Assembly (NCBI RefSeq): GCF_014207855.1
Contig: NZ_JACHKZ010000005.1
Location: forward strand, 149,570-213,569
DNA: 64,000 bases
Reading direction: 5' to 3'
Origin: Comamonas odontotermitis
GTDB lineage: Bacteria; Pseudomonadota; Gammaproteobacteria; Burkholderiales; Burkholderiaceae_C
The position numbers were made by a program, and so were the translations under genes. The first letter of the stretch is position 1. Every line of letters starts with the position of its first letter. This document shows, in pieces, positions 56,406-64,000 of the stretch. Below the pieces are notes generated by a model. That model worked only from the letters and a program-made list of their open reading frames with translations. It was not told the DNA's origin and ran no database searches.

Positions 56406-57536
56406 TTACATCAGCGCGCGGGTGATGATGATCTTCTGCACATCACTGGTGCCTTCATAGATCTGGCATACGCGCACATCGCGGTAGATGCGCTCAACAG
56501 GGAAGTCATTCACCACGCCATAGCCGCCCAGGGTCTGTATGGCCGCACTGCAGACGCGCTCGGCCATCTCGCTGGCAAACAGCTTGGCCATGGCGGCTTC
56601 CTTCAGGCACGGCAGGCCCGCATCGCGCAAGCTGGCGGCATGCCAGATCAGCTGGCGCGCCGCCTCGATCTGCACGGCGCAATCGGCCAGGCGAAAGCCA
56701 ACCGCCTGGTGGTTGATGATGGATGTGCCAAAGCTCTCGCGCTCCTTGGCATATTGCACCGCCACATCAAACGCGCTGCGCGCCATGCCAACGCTTTGTG
56801 CTGCAATGCCGATGCGACCGCCCTCCAGGGCGCCCAGCGCAATCTTGTAGCCTTCGCCTTCGGCGCCGATCAGGCTCTCTGCCGGGACTACACAGTTGTC
56901 AAAATTGATCTGCGCCGTATCGCTGCTGTGCTGGCCCAGCTTGTCTTCGAGCCGGGCCACCTGGTAGCCAGGGTTGCTGGTGGGCACCAGGAATGCGCTC
57001 ATGCCTTTTTTGCCAGCGCCCTTGTCGGTCACTGCAATCACGATGGCGATGTGGCCGTTCTTGCCGCTGGTGATGAACTGCTTGACGCCGTTGATCACAT
57101 AGCTGTCGCCCTGGCGGGTTGCAGTGGTGCGCAGTGCGCTGGCGTCCGAGCCCACATGCGGCTCCGTCAGGCAGAAGGCACCCAGCATTTCACCCCGCGC
57201 CAGTGGAGCGAGCCACTGCTTTTTCTGCGCGTCGCTGCCGTAACGCATCAAAATGGCATTGACGGGGCAGTTGGTGACACTGATGGCCGTGCTGGTGCCG
57301 CCGTCACCAGCAGCAATCTCCTCCAGAACCAATGCCAGGCTGATGTAGTCCAGCCCGGCTCCGCCCAGGGCCTCCGGCACGCAAATGCCGTATGCCCCCA
57401 ATTGCGCCAAGCCCTGGTGTGCGGCCGCAGGAAAGGTATGGTCGCGGTCCCACTGCGGCGCGTGGGGCCACAGCTCGGCCTGCGCAAACTCGCGCACGGC
57501 GTCTCGTATCATTTTCTGATCATCGGTCAGAAGCAT
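56406..57536 (-). CDS. Acyl-CoA dehydrogenase (short/branched-chain type)
   Basis: A 376-residue flavin acyl-CoA dehydrogenase with the glutamate base in YEGTSDVQK (about E361). FAD segments AFCLTEPHVGSDASAL and GGYGVVNDFPVERIYRDVRVCQIYEGTS are canonical. It resembles butyryl-/2-methylbutyryl-CoA dehydrogenases. It lies beside the bad/ali cluster but is transcribed with the leucine-side genes, so it could act on a later beta-oxidation intermediate or on a branched acyl-CoA. GGAGA precedes ATG 57536. Confidence 0.88.
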   Translation of the reverse strand: MLLTDDQKMIRDAVREFAQAELWPHAPQWDRDHTFPAAAHQGLAQLGAYGICVPEALGGAGLDYISLALVLEEIAAGDGGTSTAISVTNCPVNAILMRYGSDAQKKQWLAPLARGEMLGAFCLTEPHVGSDASALRTTATRQGDSYVINGVKQFITSGKNGHIAIVIAVTDKGAGKKGMSAFLVPTSNPGYQVARLEDKLGQHSSDTAQINFDNCVVPAESLIGAEGEGYKIALGALEGGRIGIAAQSVGMARSAFDVAVQYAKERESFGTSIINHQAVGFRLADCAVQIEAARQLIWHAASLRDAGLPCLKEAAMAKLFASEMAERVCSAAIQTLGGYGVVNDFPVERIYRDVRVCQIYEGTSDVQKIIITRALM

Positions 57537-57637
57537 GTGTCTGTCTCCAGTGTCTTTTTGGTTTCAATAAAATTTGGGGCCTGCGCATATCCAGATTCAA
57601 CGCTGGCAAGAGCCTCTCGCCCCACATACCCCACGGA

Positions 57638-58306
57638 TTACCAATGCGCGGCGCGTCGGCCATCATGGTGCAGCAGGCGGCCCTTGTCGGCATCGGTAAC
57701 CGAGGCGAGGGTCTTGCGCATGCCGGTCACGCTCTCGTGCACCGTCAGCGGTGCGCCATCGCCCCCCATGTCGGTCTGCACCCAGCCTGGATCGATGGTG
57801 ACCAGCCGGGCATGTGGGTAATCGTGCTGTGCAGCCGCCACTGCCATGTTGAGCGCTGCCTTGCTGACGCGATACAACCAGGAATAGCTGTTGGCAACAC
57901 CCTCGATCTGCGACATGGAAGACGACACAAAGGCAAATACCCCCCGCGCCTCTTCAACCAAGGGCGCAACCTGGGGCAGCACCTGCATGGCGCCCAGCAC
58001 ATTGGTATGCATGACTGCATCAAAATCCGGCTGCGTGGGTGGCGTGCGTGCATCAGGCCGGCGGATGACACCTGCCACATACAAGGCCACATCGATCTTC
58101 TCGCCGTCCAGCAACCACGAAAAGCCGCTAACACTGGCGGGCTGCGCCACATCCACCAGTTTCACTTCGGCACCCAGCGCCGCCAAACGCGCCTGTGCGC
58201 CCGCATCACGAACCGTGGCAATCACCCGGCAACCCTCTGCGCGGTACTGTCGCACCAGCTCCAGCCCAATGCCGCGCGATGCGCCAATGATCAGAACCGT
58301 GGTCAT
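57638..58306 (-). CDS. Short-chain dehydrogenase/reductase
   Basis: A 222-residue classical-type SDR with the coenzyme motif LIIGASRGIGLELV (about 4-17) and the active-site tyrosine in YSWLYRVSKAALNMAV (YxxxK). IDPGWVQTDMGG lies in the substrate loop. Its ATG overlaps the stop of the PNPOx-like gene by 1 bp. Function unknown; part of a coupled three-gene cassette. Confidence 0.82.
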   Translation of the reverse strand: MTTVLIIGASRGIGLELVRQYRAEGCRVIATVRDAGAQARLAALGAEVKLVDVAQPASVSGFSWLLDGEKIDVALYVAGVIRRPDARTPPTQPDFDAVMHTNVLGAMQVLPQVAPLVEEARGVFAFVSSSMSQIEGVANSYSWLYRVSKAALNMAVAAAQHDYPHARLVTIDPGWVQTDMGGDGAPLTVHESVTGMRKTLASVTDADKGRLLHHDGRRAAHW

Positions 58307-58929
58307 CAGCCCCCCTGCTCCTGCGCAATCAGCGCCTCGTAACGCGCCACCATGTCCGCCTGTGGCTCTGGAGCCGCCTGCAAGCCGATCTGGTCGTGAA
58401 TCATCTGGTTGAGCGAAGGCAGCACGCTGCGCTCCACCTGGGCCTGCGCACTCCACAGCCGCGAGCGCATCAGCGCCTTGGCGCAGTGCAGATACGCTTC
58501 GCGCACCTCGATCTCGATCACAAGCCTGGGCAATTGCCGCTCACCGGCAAATTGCTGGATGAATGCATCCTCGTCACGCAGCCGGGCCACACCATTGACC
58601 CGCAGGGTTTCATCCACACCGGGCAGCAGAAAGAGCAGCCCGACGCGCGGATCGCGCACCAGATTCTCCAGCGAATCGAGCCGGTTGTTGCCGCCCGCAT
58701 CGGGCAGCAGCAGGTGCTGCGCATCGGTGCATTTGACAAAGCCCGGCGGCCCGCCGCGCGGCGAGGCATCCAGCATGGCGCCATCCTTGCCTGCTGTCGC
58801 CATCACACACAGGGGCGACAGCGCCACAAAGTGCTGGCAATGCGCGTCGAGATGGTTCAACTCCTTGCGCACGGCACGCTCTGCCGGCTGGGCATACAGC
58901 GCACGCAGCTGTTCGTGCGTGGTGATCAT
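58306..58929 (-). CDS. Pyridoxamine-phosphate-oxidase-fold protein
   Basis: A 207-residue split-barrel flavin-binding-fold protein of the kind annotated 'pyridoxamine 5'-phosphate oxidase family'. GAMLDASPRGGPPGFVKCTDAQHLLLPDAGGNNRLDSLENLVRDPRVGLLFLLPG is the family core (about residues 48-103). C-terminal residues MRSRLWSAQAQVERSVLPSL form the end helix. Its ATG overlaps the upstream stop by 4 bp (ATGA). It is unlikely to be the true PdxH; more likely an FMN- or F420-type oxidoreductase of unknown substrate. Confidence 0.8.
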   Translation of the reverse strand: MITTHEQLRALYAQPAERAVRKELNHLDAHCQHFVALSPLCVMATAGKDGAMLDASPRGGPPGFVKCTDAQHLLLPDAGGNNRLDSLENLVRDPRVGLLFLLPGVDETLRVNGVARLRDEDAFIQQFAGERQLPRLVIEIEVREAYLHCAKALMRSRLWSAQAQVERSVLPSLNQMIHDQIGLQAAPEPQADMVARYEALIAQEQGG

Positions 58930-60020
58930 GCCGCATCGCCCTCTGGCCGCGGGGCCGTGGCAGCATAGAGCGCGCAAAACTCCTGCCACGATGGATCAAA
59001 CATGGCACTGACTTCCACATCCAGAGATTCAGCGTACTGCTGGGCAGCGGCATGCACCTGCGGCACGGCCGAATGCGGGTTCTCGATGTAATAGCCGGAT
59101 ACCAGCTCGCCCTCACCATTGAGGCGGCTGAAGGCCAGAACGCCTTGCTCCATCGGCTCCCAAAGGGACTGCAGGCTTTCCTGCACCTGCTTGGCAGCGT
59201 CCAGCTCGTTCTGGTTGCCCACGGGCATGACCACTTCCAGGTAATGCGCCAGATCAGCCCGCGTGGCGAGCGCATTGGCGCTGGTGCGCAGCGACAGCAG
59301 ATCGGCAGGCGCGTCCTCCTGCGCATCGCGCTGGCGCACTTCAAACACCGTCCACCGGTCGTCGTCCCCCTTGGGAAACCGATAGCTGCGCCCCATTTCG
59401 TCGCGCAGGAAGGCATCGAATATGGCAGGAAACACCGACAGCGGCTCCGCACCGCTGACGCCTTGCGAGAACGCCTCGACAAAATCCACCGGCCCCACGC
59501 GCACCGCAAAATCCCATTCGCCCAGCACATGGTCGAGCATGATGAAGCTCATGTGCCGCGCATGGTCCAGCATATCCTGCGGAATGATCTTTTCAAACGA
59601 CAGCTCCAGCCCCACCACGCCACCCGCGTCGTAATGCGCCACCAGCACATCCGAGCAGGCCAGCTCAAAGCCATCCATACCCATGCTGAAATCGCTGCCC
59701 AGGGTGCGCGTACGGAAAGCCTGCACCTTGTAACCCGGTAGGCTGGGGGCTGCGCGCACCAGCGCCATGGCATTCTCGAACTGCTCGGTGTTGCCGTGAG
59801 CGCTGATCACCAGGCGCTTGAACAGGCTGCCATCGGCCTGCTCCAGCTCCAGCGCCAGTTCAGGCGCATACCGCGCCAGAATCTCATTGGCCTTGGAGAC
59901 AAACTCCTGCTCGGGCAGGAGCGCGAGATTGCGTTCGTCGTAGGCAAAAGCCTGCCAGAAGCCTTCAATGGCTGCGGCGTCCAGCAGCACGGGCTGGTCG
60001 GTATGTGCTTCATCGTTCAT
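58926..60020 (-). CDS. Uncharacterised protein, possibly DUF695-like
   Basis: A 364-residue soluble protein without signal peptide or membrane segment. It is acidic, with segments LVISAHGNTEQFENAMALV (about 71-89) and VAHYDAGGVVGLELSFEKI (about 127-145). I cannot assign a family with confidence; the pattern is reminiscent of DUF695/RNase E-regulator-type proteins. ATG 60020 has GGAGG in front. It is coupled to the PNPOx-like gene by a 4-bp overlap and follows the thiolase gene by 37 bp, so the leucine-side transcript may include it. Confidence 0.7.
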   Translation of the reverse strand: MNDEAHTDQPVLLDAAAIEGFWQAFAYDERNLALLPEQEFVSKANEILARYAPELALELEQADGSLFKRLVISAHGNTEQFENAMALVRAAPSLPGYKVQAFRTRTLGSDFSMGMDGFELACSDVLVAHYDAGGVVGLELSFEKIIPQDMLDHARHMSFIMLDHVLGEWDFAVRVGPVDFVEAFSQGVSGAEPLSVFPAIFDAFLRDEMGRSYRFPKGDDDRWTVFEVRQRDAQEDAPADLLSLRTSANALATRADLAHYLEVVMPVGNQNELDAAKQVQESLQSLWEPMEQGVLAFSRLNGEGELVSGYYIENPHSAVPQVHAAAQQYAESLDVEVSAMFDPSWQEFCALYAATAPRPEGDAA

Positions 60021-60057
60021 GGCGAGGAGCCTCCTTTACCAGCCCATTGTGCAAGAT

Positions 60058-61239
60058 TTAGATGATTTCGATCGCCATGGCGGTTGCTTCCCCCCCACCA
60101 ATGCACAGGGTTGCGAGGCCGCGCTTCTTGCCACGCGCCTTCAGGGCGTGCAGCAGCGTAACCAAAATACGCGCGCCACTGGCTCCAATCGGGTGGCCAA
60201 GTGCGCAAGCGCCGCCATTCACGTTGACGATGTCATGCGAAATGTTCAGCTCCGCCATCAACGCCATGGGAACGACGGCAAAGGCCTCATTGATCTCCCA
60301 CAGATCCACATCGGCCACAGACCAGCCGATTTTCTTGAGCAGCTTTTCGGTCGCTCCCACAGGAGCCGTGCTGAACCATTCCGGTTCTTGTGCATACGTG
60401 GCATGGCCCACAATGCGTGCCAGCGGCGTGCAACCCAGCTCCTTGGCAGTCGATGCGCGCATCAGGACCAGGGCGGCAGCGCCGTCGTTGATGCTGGAGC
60501 TGGAGGCGGCGGTGATGGTGCCATCCTTCTTGAACGCGGGCTTGAGCGCGGCAATCTTGTCCAGCCGCGCCTTGGCGGGGCCTTCGTCCTCCGAAATCGT
60601 CACCTCGCCCTTGCGGGTGGAAACCGTCACCGGCGTGATCTCTTCCTTGAAAGCACCTGATTTGGTAGCCGCCTGCGCACGCTCCACGCTCGCGATCGCA
60701 AATTTGTCCTGTTGCTCTCGGGTGAAGTTGTACTTGGCCGCACAGTCCTCCCCAAAGGTACCCATGGAGCGGCCGGGCTCGTAGGCATCTTCCAGGCCAT
60801 CGAGCATCATGTGGTCAAACACCTTGTCATGGCCCATGCGGTAGCCGCCGCGGCCTTTCTTGAGCAGATACGGCGCATTGGTCATGCTCTCCATCCCGCC
60901 AGAAACCATCACGTCGCGGCTGCGCGCCACCAATTGGTCATGGGCCAGAATGGTGGCCTCCATGCCTGCACCGCACATCTTCGAGAGCGTCACGGCACCC
61001 GTGCTCTTGGGAAGACCGCCCTTGAACAGCGCCTGACGCGCAGGCGCCTGGCCCTGACCAGCCATCAGGCAGTTGCCGAACAGCACCTCTTCCACCTTTT
61101 CGGGGGCAATGCCCGCACGCTCCACCGCTGCCTTGATGGCTGCGCCGCCCAGATCGTTGGCAGACAGTTCAGCAAAATCCCCCATGAAGCCTCCCATGGG
61201 GGTGCGGGCAGCGCTGACGATAACGACGGGATCTTGCAT
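60058..61239 (-). CDS. Acetyl-CoA C-acyltransferase (thiolase)
   Basis: A 393-residue degradative or biosynthetic thiolase. The nucleophilic cysteine is C89 (LSKMCGAGMEA), the second histidine lies in GGACALGHPIGASGAR and the final Cys in CIGGGEATA. Length and motifs are those of acetoacetyl-CoA thiolases, which cleave acetoacetyl-CoA to two acetyl-CoA. The location next to isovaleryl-CoA dehydrogenase suggests processing of the acetoacetate made by HMG-CoA lyase. GGAGAC precedes ATG 61239. Confidence 0.92.
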   Translation of the reverse strand: MQDPVVIVSAARTPMGGFMGDFAELSANDLGGAAIKAAVERAGIAPEKVEEVLFGNCLMAGQGQAPARQALFKGGLPKSTGAVTLSKMCGAGMEATILAHDQLVARSRDVMVSGGMESMTNAPYLLKKGRGGYRMGHDKVFDHMMLDGLEDAYEPGRSMGTFGEDCAAKYNFTREQQDKFAIASVERAQAATKSGAFKEEITPVTVSTRKGEVTISEDEGPAKARLDKIAALKPAFKKDGTITAASSSSINDGAAALVLMRASTAKELGCTPLARIVGHATYAQEPEWFSTAPVGATEKLLKKIGWSVADVDLWEINEAFAVVPMALMAELNISHDIVNVNGGACALGHPIGASGARILVTLLHALKARGKKRGLATLCIGGGEATAMAIEII

Positions 61240-61363
61240 GGGGAGTCTCCTAGAACAAAAAGATGAGCGGTCTGCGTTTGATAAGTAATGGATTCAGATG
61301 CCTTTGGTTTTGAAACCCTTGCACATCAATCGGTAACCGCTCTTGTTTTTACATCAATGAAAT

Positions 61364-62026
61364 TCAACTGCGCTCACGTGTTGCCACCAGCTCTACCGCA
61401 CGGCGGCGAACTTCAGCGATGCCGCCGACATCCGGCACGGTCATCTCCAGATTCGTGATGAGACCATTCTTGAGGCTATAGCACCAACCGTGCAGCACCA
61501 CTTTCTGACCGCGCGCCCAGGCATCCTGCATCACCGTGCTCTGCGCTACATTCATCACCTGCTCAATGGCATTGAGCTCGCACAGCGCATCATGGCGCCA
61601 CTGAGGCGACAGGCTTTGCAACAGCGTGGCATGCTTGTCGCGCACATCCTTTACATGGCGGATCCAGTTGTCAGCCAGGCCAACCCGAGCGTCCTCCAGC
61701 GCCGCCAGCACACCGCCGCAGCCATAGTGGCCCACCACCATCAGATGCTCCACCTGCAACTGGTCAATGGCGTACTGGATGGTGGAGAGGCAGTTCAAGT
61801 CGCTGGGCACCACCACGTTGGCAATATTGCGGTGCACAAACACTTCGCCTGGCGCCAGGCCGGTGATCTGATTGGCCGGCACGCGGCTGTCGGAGCAGCC
61901 AATCCACATGTACTTGGGGTTCTGCTGCGCCATCAGTCCGGTGAAAAAACCGGGGCGATCACGCTCCATCTGGTCCGCCCACTCGCGGTTATGGACGAAC
62001 AATTCTTCGATGGAGGTTTGGGACAT
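61364..62026 (-). CDS. can: Beta-class carbonic anhydrase
   Basis: A 220-residue beta-carbonic anhydrase that interconverts CO2 and bicarbonate. The zinc ligands are in GCSDSRVPANQ (C and D/R pair) and GHYGCGGV (H and C). This is the E. coli Can type. Start 62026 follows AAAGGA. It is sandwiched between isovaleryl-CoA dehydrogenase (52 bp) and thiolase (124 bp), in the liuR transcript. A bicarbonate supply for methylcrotonyl-CoA carboxylase is an attractive role. Confidence 0.92.
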   Translation of the reverse strand: MSQTSIEELFVHNREWADQMERDRPGFFTGLMAQQNPKYMWIGCSDSRVPANQITGLAPGEVFVHRNIANVVVPSDLNCLSTIQYAIDQLQVEHLMVVGHYGCGGVLAALEDARVGLADNWIRHVKDVRDKHATLLQSLSPQWRHDALCELNAIEQVMNVAQSTVMQDAWARGQKVVLHGWCYSLKNGLITNLEMTVPDVGGIAEVRRRAVELVATRERS

Positions 62027-62078
62027 AAGCAATCCTTTAGGTTGTTTTTACTAGGATGGCGCCTGCAGCCCGCAGCTT

Positions 62079-63260
62079 TTAGCAGGTTTCAGCAAACAAC
62101 TCGCGGCCAATCAGCATGCGACGGATTTCGCTGGTGCCGGCGCCAATTTCGTAGAGTTTCGCATCTCTCCACAGTCGACCGAGCGGGTACTCATTGATAT
62201 ACCCATTGCCGCCATAGATTTGCACCCCTTCACCAGCCATCCATGTTGCCTTCTCCGCGCACCACAAAATGACGCTCGCGCAATCCTTGCGCACCTGGCG
62301 AACATGGTCAGATCCCAGAAGATCAAGGTTTTTAGCAACCGTATAAGCAAAGGAGCGGCCTGCTTGCAGCACGGTGTACATATCGGCCACCTTGCCCTGG
62401 ATGAGCTGAAACTCGCCAATGCTCTGGCCAAACTGCTTGCGGTCGTGAATATAGGGCACGACATTGTCCATCACGCTCTGCATGATGCCCAGCGGCCCGC
62501 CGGTCAGCACAGCGCGTTCATAGTCCAAGCCGCTCATGAGCACCTTGGCACCACCATTGACCGCACCCAATACGTTCTCAGCCGGTACTTCCACGTTCTG
62601 GAACACCAACTCGCCCGTGTGGCTGCCTCGCATACCCAGCTTATCGAGCTTCTGTGCAATCGAGAAACCCTTCATGCCCTTCTCGATCAAAAAGGCCGTC
62701 ACGCCACGCGCACCCAGCTCCGGCTCCGTCTTGGCATACACCACCAGGGTATCCGCGTCTGGGCCGTTCGTGATCCACATCTTGTTGCCATTGAGCACGT
62801 AGTAGCCGCCCTTGTCCTCGGCTTTCAGCTTCATGCTGATCACATCGGAACCTGCGCCCGGTTCACTCATGGCCAGCGCTCCCACATGCTCCCCACTGAT
62901 CAGCTTGGGCAGGTACTTGGCCTTCTGCACTTCATTACCATTTCGATTGATCTGGTTCACGCACAGGTTGCTGTGCGCACCATAGGACAGGCCCACCGAT
63001 GCGCTGGCACGCGAAATCTCCTCCATCGCCACCATGTGGGCCAGATAGCCCATGTCCGCACCGCCATACTGCTCGGGCACCGTGATGCCCAACACGCCCA
63101 GATCACCAAACTTGCGCCACAAGTCCATCGGAAACTGGTCATTGCGGTCAATCTCGGCGGCTCGGGGCGCAATCTCCGCCTGTGCAAATTCGCGCACTGC
63201 ATCGCGCAGTGCATCAATCTCTTCACCGAGTTGGAAATTCAATCCTGGAAGTCCGAACAT
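62079..63260 (-). CDS. liuA: Isovaleryl-CoA dehydrogenase
   Basis: A 393-residue acyl-CoA dehydrogenase that makes 3-methylcrotonyl-CoA, with electrons going to ETF. Isovaleryl-CoA dehydrogenases place the catalytic base in helix G rather than at the usual position: here GLDYERAVL supplies E248, and the later motif reads [10 protein letters not shown] with glycine where others have glutamate. [16 protein letters not shown] and [24 protein letters not shown] are class motifs. It lies 95 bp downstream of liuR with the LiuR-like operator between them. Confidence 0.94.
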   Translation of the reverse strand: MFGLPGLNFQLGEEIDALRDAVREFAQAEIAPRAAEIDRNDQFPMDLWRKFGDLGVLGITVPEQYGGADMGYLAHMVAMEEISRASASVGLSYGAHSNLCVNQINRNGNEVQKAKYLPKLISGEHVGALAMSEPGAGSDVISMKLKAEDKGGYYVLNGNKMWITNGPDADTLVVYAKTEPELGARGVTAFLIEKGMKGFSIAQKLDKLGMRGSHTGELVFQNVEVPAENVLGAVNGGAKVLMSGLDYERAVLTGGPLGIMQSVMDNVVPYIHDRKQFGQSIGEFQLIQGKVADMYTVLQAGRSFAYTVAKNLDLLGSDHVRQVRKDCASVILWCAEKATWMAGEGVQIYGGNGYINEYPLGRLWRDAKLYEIGAGTSEIRRMLIGRELFAETC

Positions 63261-63328
63261 GTTCTTGTCTCCTTGGGTTCGCTGTCATGGTCAACGGGTT
63301 GCCAGCTTGAAGGCTTTACATGACAACT

Positions 63329-63348
63329 ACGTTTACGTTAACGTCAAA
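63329..63348. promoter_or_regulatory. Candidate LiuR operator and liuA promoter region
   Basis: The 20-mer ACGTTTACGTTAACGTCAAA contains the perfect palindrome ACGTTAACGT and repeated ACGT units. It sits 69-88 bp upstream of liuA, just past the liuR stop. On the minus strand TTGACG forms a -35-like element within it. MerR-type LiuR regulators of leucine catabolism bind ACGT-rich palindromes of this kind. No equally good copy was found before the other leu cluster at 32.3 kb. Confidence 0.65.
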
Positions 63349-63354
63349 TATAAG

Positions 63355-63759
63355 CTATTTTTTTTCAAATGGCATCTGCAGCAGCGCCTGCGCTTCTTGC
63401 AGATGCTCATCAATTTCTGCCAAATTGGCTTGCAAATCTGCCAGTTGCTCCAGCAAGCGCCCGCGCTGCGCGGAAAGCACCTGAACAAAGCGGTTCAGCT
63501 GCATCTGGGTATCGCGCGGCGATTCGTAGAGATCGAGAATCTCCTTGGCTTCCTGCAGGCTCAGCCCCAGGCGTTTGGCGCGCAAAGTCAGGCGCAGGCG
63601 CGTTCGATCCTTGGCAGAATAAATGCGCTGCTTACCACTGGCTCCTGCCCGATCTGGGTGCAGGAGGCCCATGTCTTCATAGAAGCGAATAGCTCGCGTC
63701 GTCAAGTCAAATTCTGCCGCGAGATCGCTGATCGTGTAAGTGAGTGCGGGTGTCCCCAT
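63355..63759 (-). CDS. liuR: MerR-family regulator LiuR
   Basis: A 134-residue MerR regulator. The N-terminal winged HTH has TISDLAAEFDLTTRAIRFYEDMGLL (about 5-29) and a wing with RIYSAKDRTRLRL. A coiled-coil dimerisation helix follows (LEQLADLQANLAEIDEHLQEAQALL). No metal-binding cysteines are seen, as expected for LiuR, which senses an isovaleryl-CoA-pathway metabolite. ATG 63759 was chosen because the HTH begins just after. First gene of the minus-strand leucine run, part 2. Confidence 0.9.
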   Translation of the reverse strand: MGTPALTYTISDLAAEFDLTTRAIRFYEDMGLLHPDRAGASGKQRIYSAKDRTRLRLTLRAKRLGLSLQEAKEILDLYESPRDTQMQLNRFVQVLSAQRGRLLEQLADLQANLAEIDEHLQEAQALLQMPFEKK

Positions 63760-63863
63760 GCAGTATTCCTGTTGTTCTGTCTGCATTATCAGCTGGAGTT
63801 GCGAATATCAGCGTCACCCAAGGGCTGAATGGCACAACATTCACCACACAATTTCGGGCGAGC

Positions 63864-63902
63864 AAAAGCAAAACCCCCGCAGTCGGAGACTGAGGGGGTT
63901 TG
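63864..63902 (-). terminator. Terminator of the rRNA operon
   Basis: On the minus strand AACCCCCTCAGTC and GACTGCGGGGGTT (63888-63900 with 63872-63884, one mismatch) form a stem with a TCC loop, followed by TTGCTTTT. It lies just downstream of the 5S gene. Confidence 0.88.
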
Positions 63903-63911
63903 GGAATAAAA

Positions 63912-64000
63912 GCCTGACGATGACCTACTTTCACACGGGAATCCGCACTATCATCGGCGCGAAGTCGTTTCACTGTCCTGTTCGGGATGGGAAGGAGTGG
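63912..64000 (-). rRNA. rrf: 5S ribosomal RNA, 3' part (cut by window edge)
   Basis: On the minus strand the sequence runs into ...CCACTCCTTCCCATCCCGAACAGGACAGTGAAACGACTTCGCGCCGATGATAGTGCGGATTCCCGTGTGAAAGTAGGTCATCGTCAGGC, the conserved 5S rRNA pattern of beta-/gammaproteobacteria. The mature 3' end is near 63912. The 5' ~28 nt lie beyond 64000. The presence of the rRNA terminator confirms this is the end of an rRNA operon. Confidence 0.96.

Overview
The window looks like chromosomal DNA from a betaproteobacterium of the family Comamonadaceae, most likely Comamonas or a close relative. I infer this from the roughly 60% G+C content, the Omp32-type porin, the Tct/Liu/Bad-type catabolic genes and the form of the RNase P and 5S RNAs. 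It opens inside rnpB (5' half, minus strand) and closes inside a 5S rRNA gene (3' part, minus strand), so an rRNA operon reads into the window from the right. No insertion sequence, prophage, CRISPR array or tRNA was seen. Coding density is high and most genes lie on the minus strand in long co-directional runs.

Layout. 0.3-3.5 kb: a histidine kinase, a LuxR-type response regulator and a small exported molybdopterin-fold protein. 3.6-6.7 kb: an AraC regulator divergent from an EamA exporter, a 53-residue membrane protein, and cysK. 6.8-11.2 kb: a tripartite tricarboxylate transporter (tctA, tctB, no tctC) with its TctD/TctE two-component system. 11.3-17.8 kb: a double-length UvrA (2005 aa, four ABC cassettes) with a good LexA box upstream. 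17.8-23.2 kb: a porin, an MHS-type MFS symporter and the yjcH-actP acetate uptake pair.

23.2-32.3 kb: leucine/isovalerate catabolism, part 1 (both subunits of methylcrotonyl-CoA carboxylase, methylglutaconyl-CoA hydratase, HMG-CoA lyase) with several passenger genes. 32.5-39.8 kb: a Na+/H+ antiporter, two acyl-CoA ligases, an AraC regulator and a glutathione S-transferase. 39.8-49.2 kb: a LIV-type ABC importer with a LivM-LivG fusion, a translationally coupled GMC alcohol oxidoreductase, a MocR regulator and, divergently, a degradative HMG-CoA reductase. A perfect 10-4-10 palindrome lies between the last two. 49.2-51.2 kb: a HAD phosphatase, a YchJ-like SEC-C protein and a DUF421 membrane protein.

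51.2-56.2 kb: cyclohexanecarboxylate degradation (aliA, aliB, badI, badH, divergent badR) without badK. 56.3-63.8 kb: leucine catabolism, part 2 (liuR, isovaleryl-CoA dehydrogenase, beta-carbonic anhydrase, thiolase), followed by a translationally coupled cassette of unknown function and a second acyl-CoA dehydrogenase, ending in a strong terminator.

How it fits together. The region is mainly CoA-thioester catabolism of branched, alicyclic and isoprenoid-derived acids. Isovaleryl-CoA is oxidised (62-63 kb), carboxylated, hydrated and cleaved (25-32 kb). The carbonic anhydrase could supply bicarbonate to the carboxylase. Mevalonate, if imported, would be oxidised to HMG-CoA by the reductase at 48 kb and cleaved by the same HMG-CoA lyase. 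The cyclohexanecarboxylate branch ends in pimeloyl-CoA. Products converge on acetyl-CoA and acetoacetate, matching the acetate permease and thiolase. The most unusual items are the SOS-boxed tandem UvrA and the MocR/ABC/GMC/HMG-CoA reductase locus.
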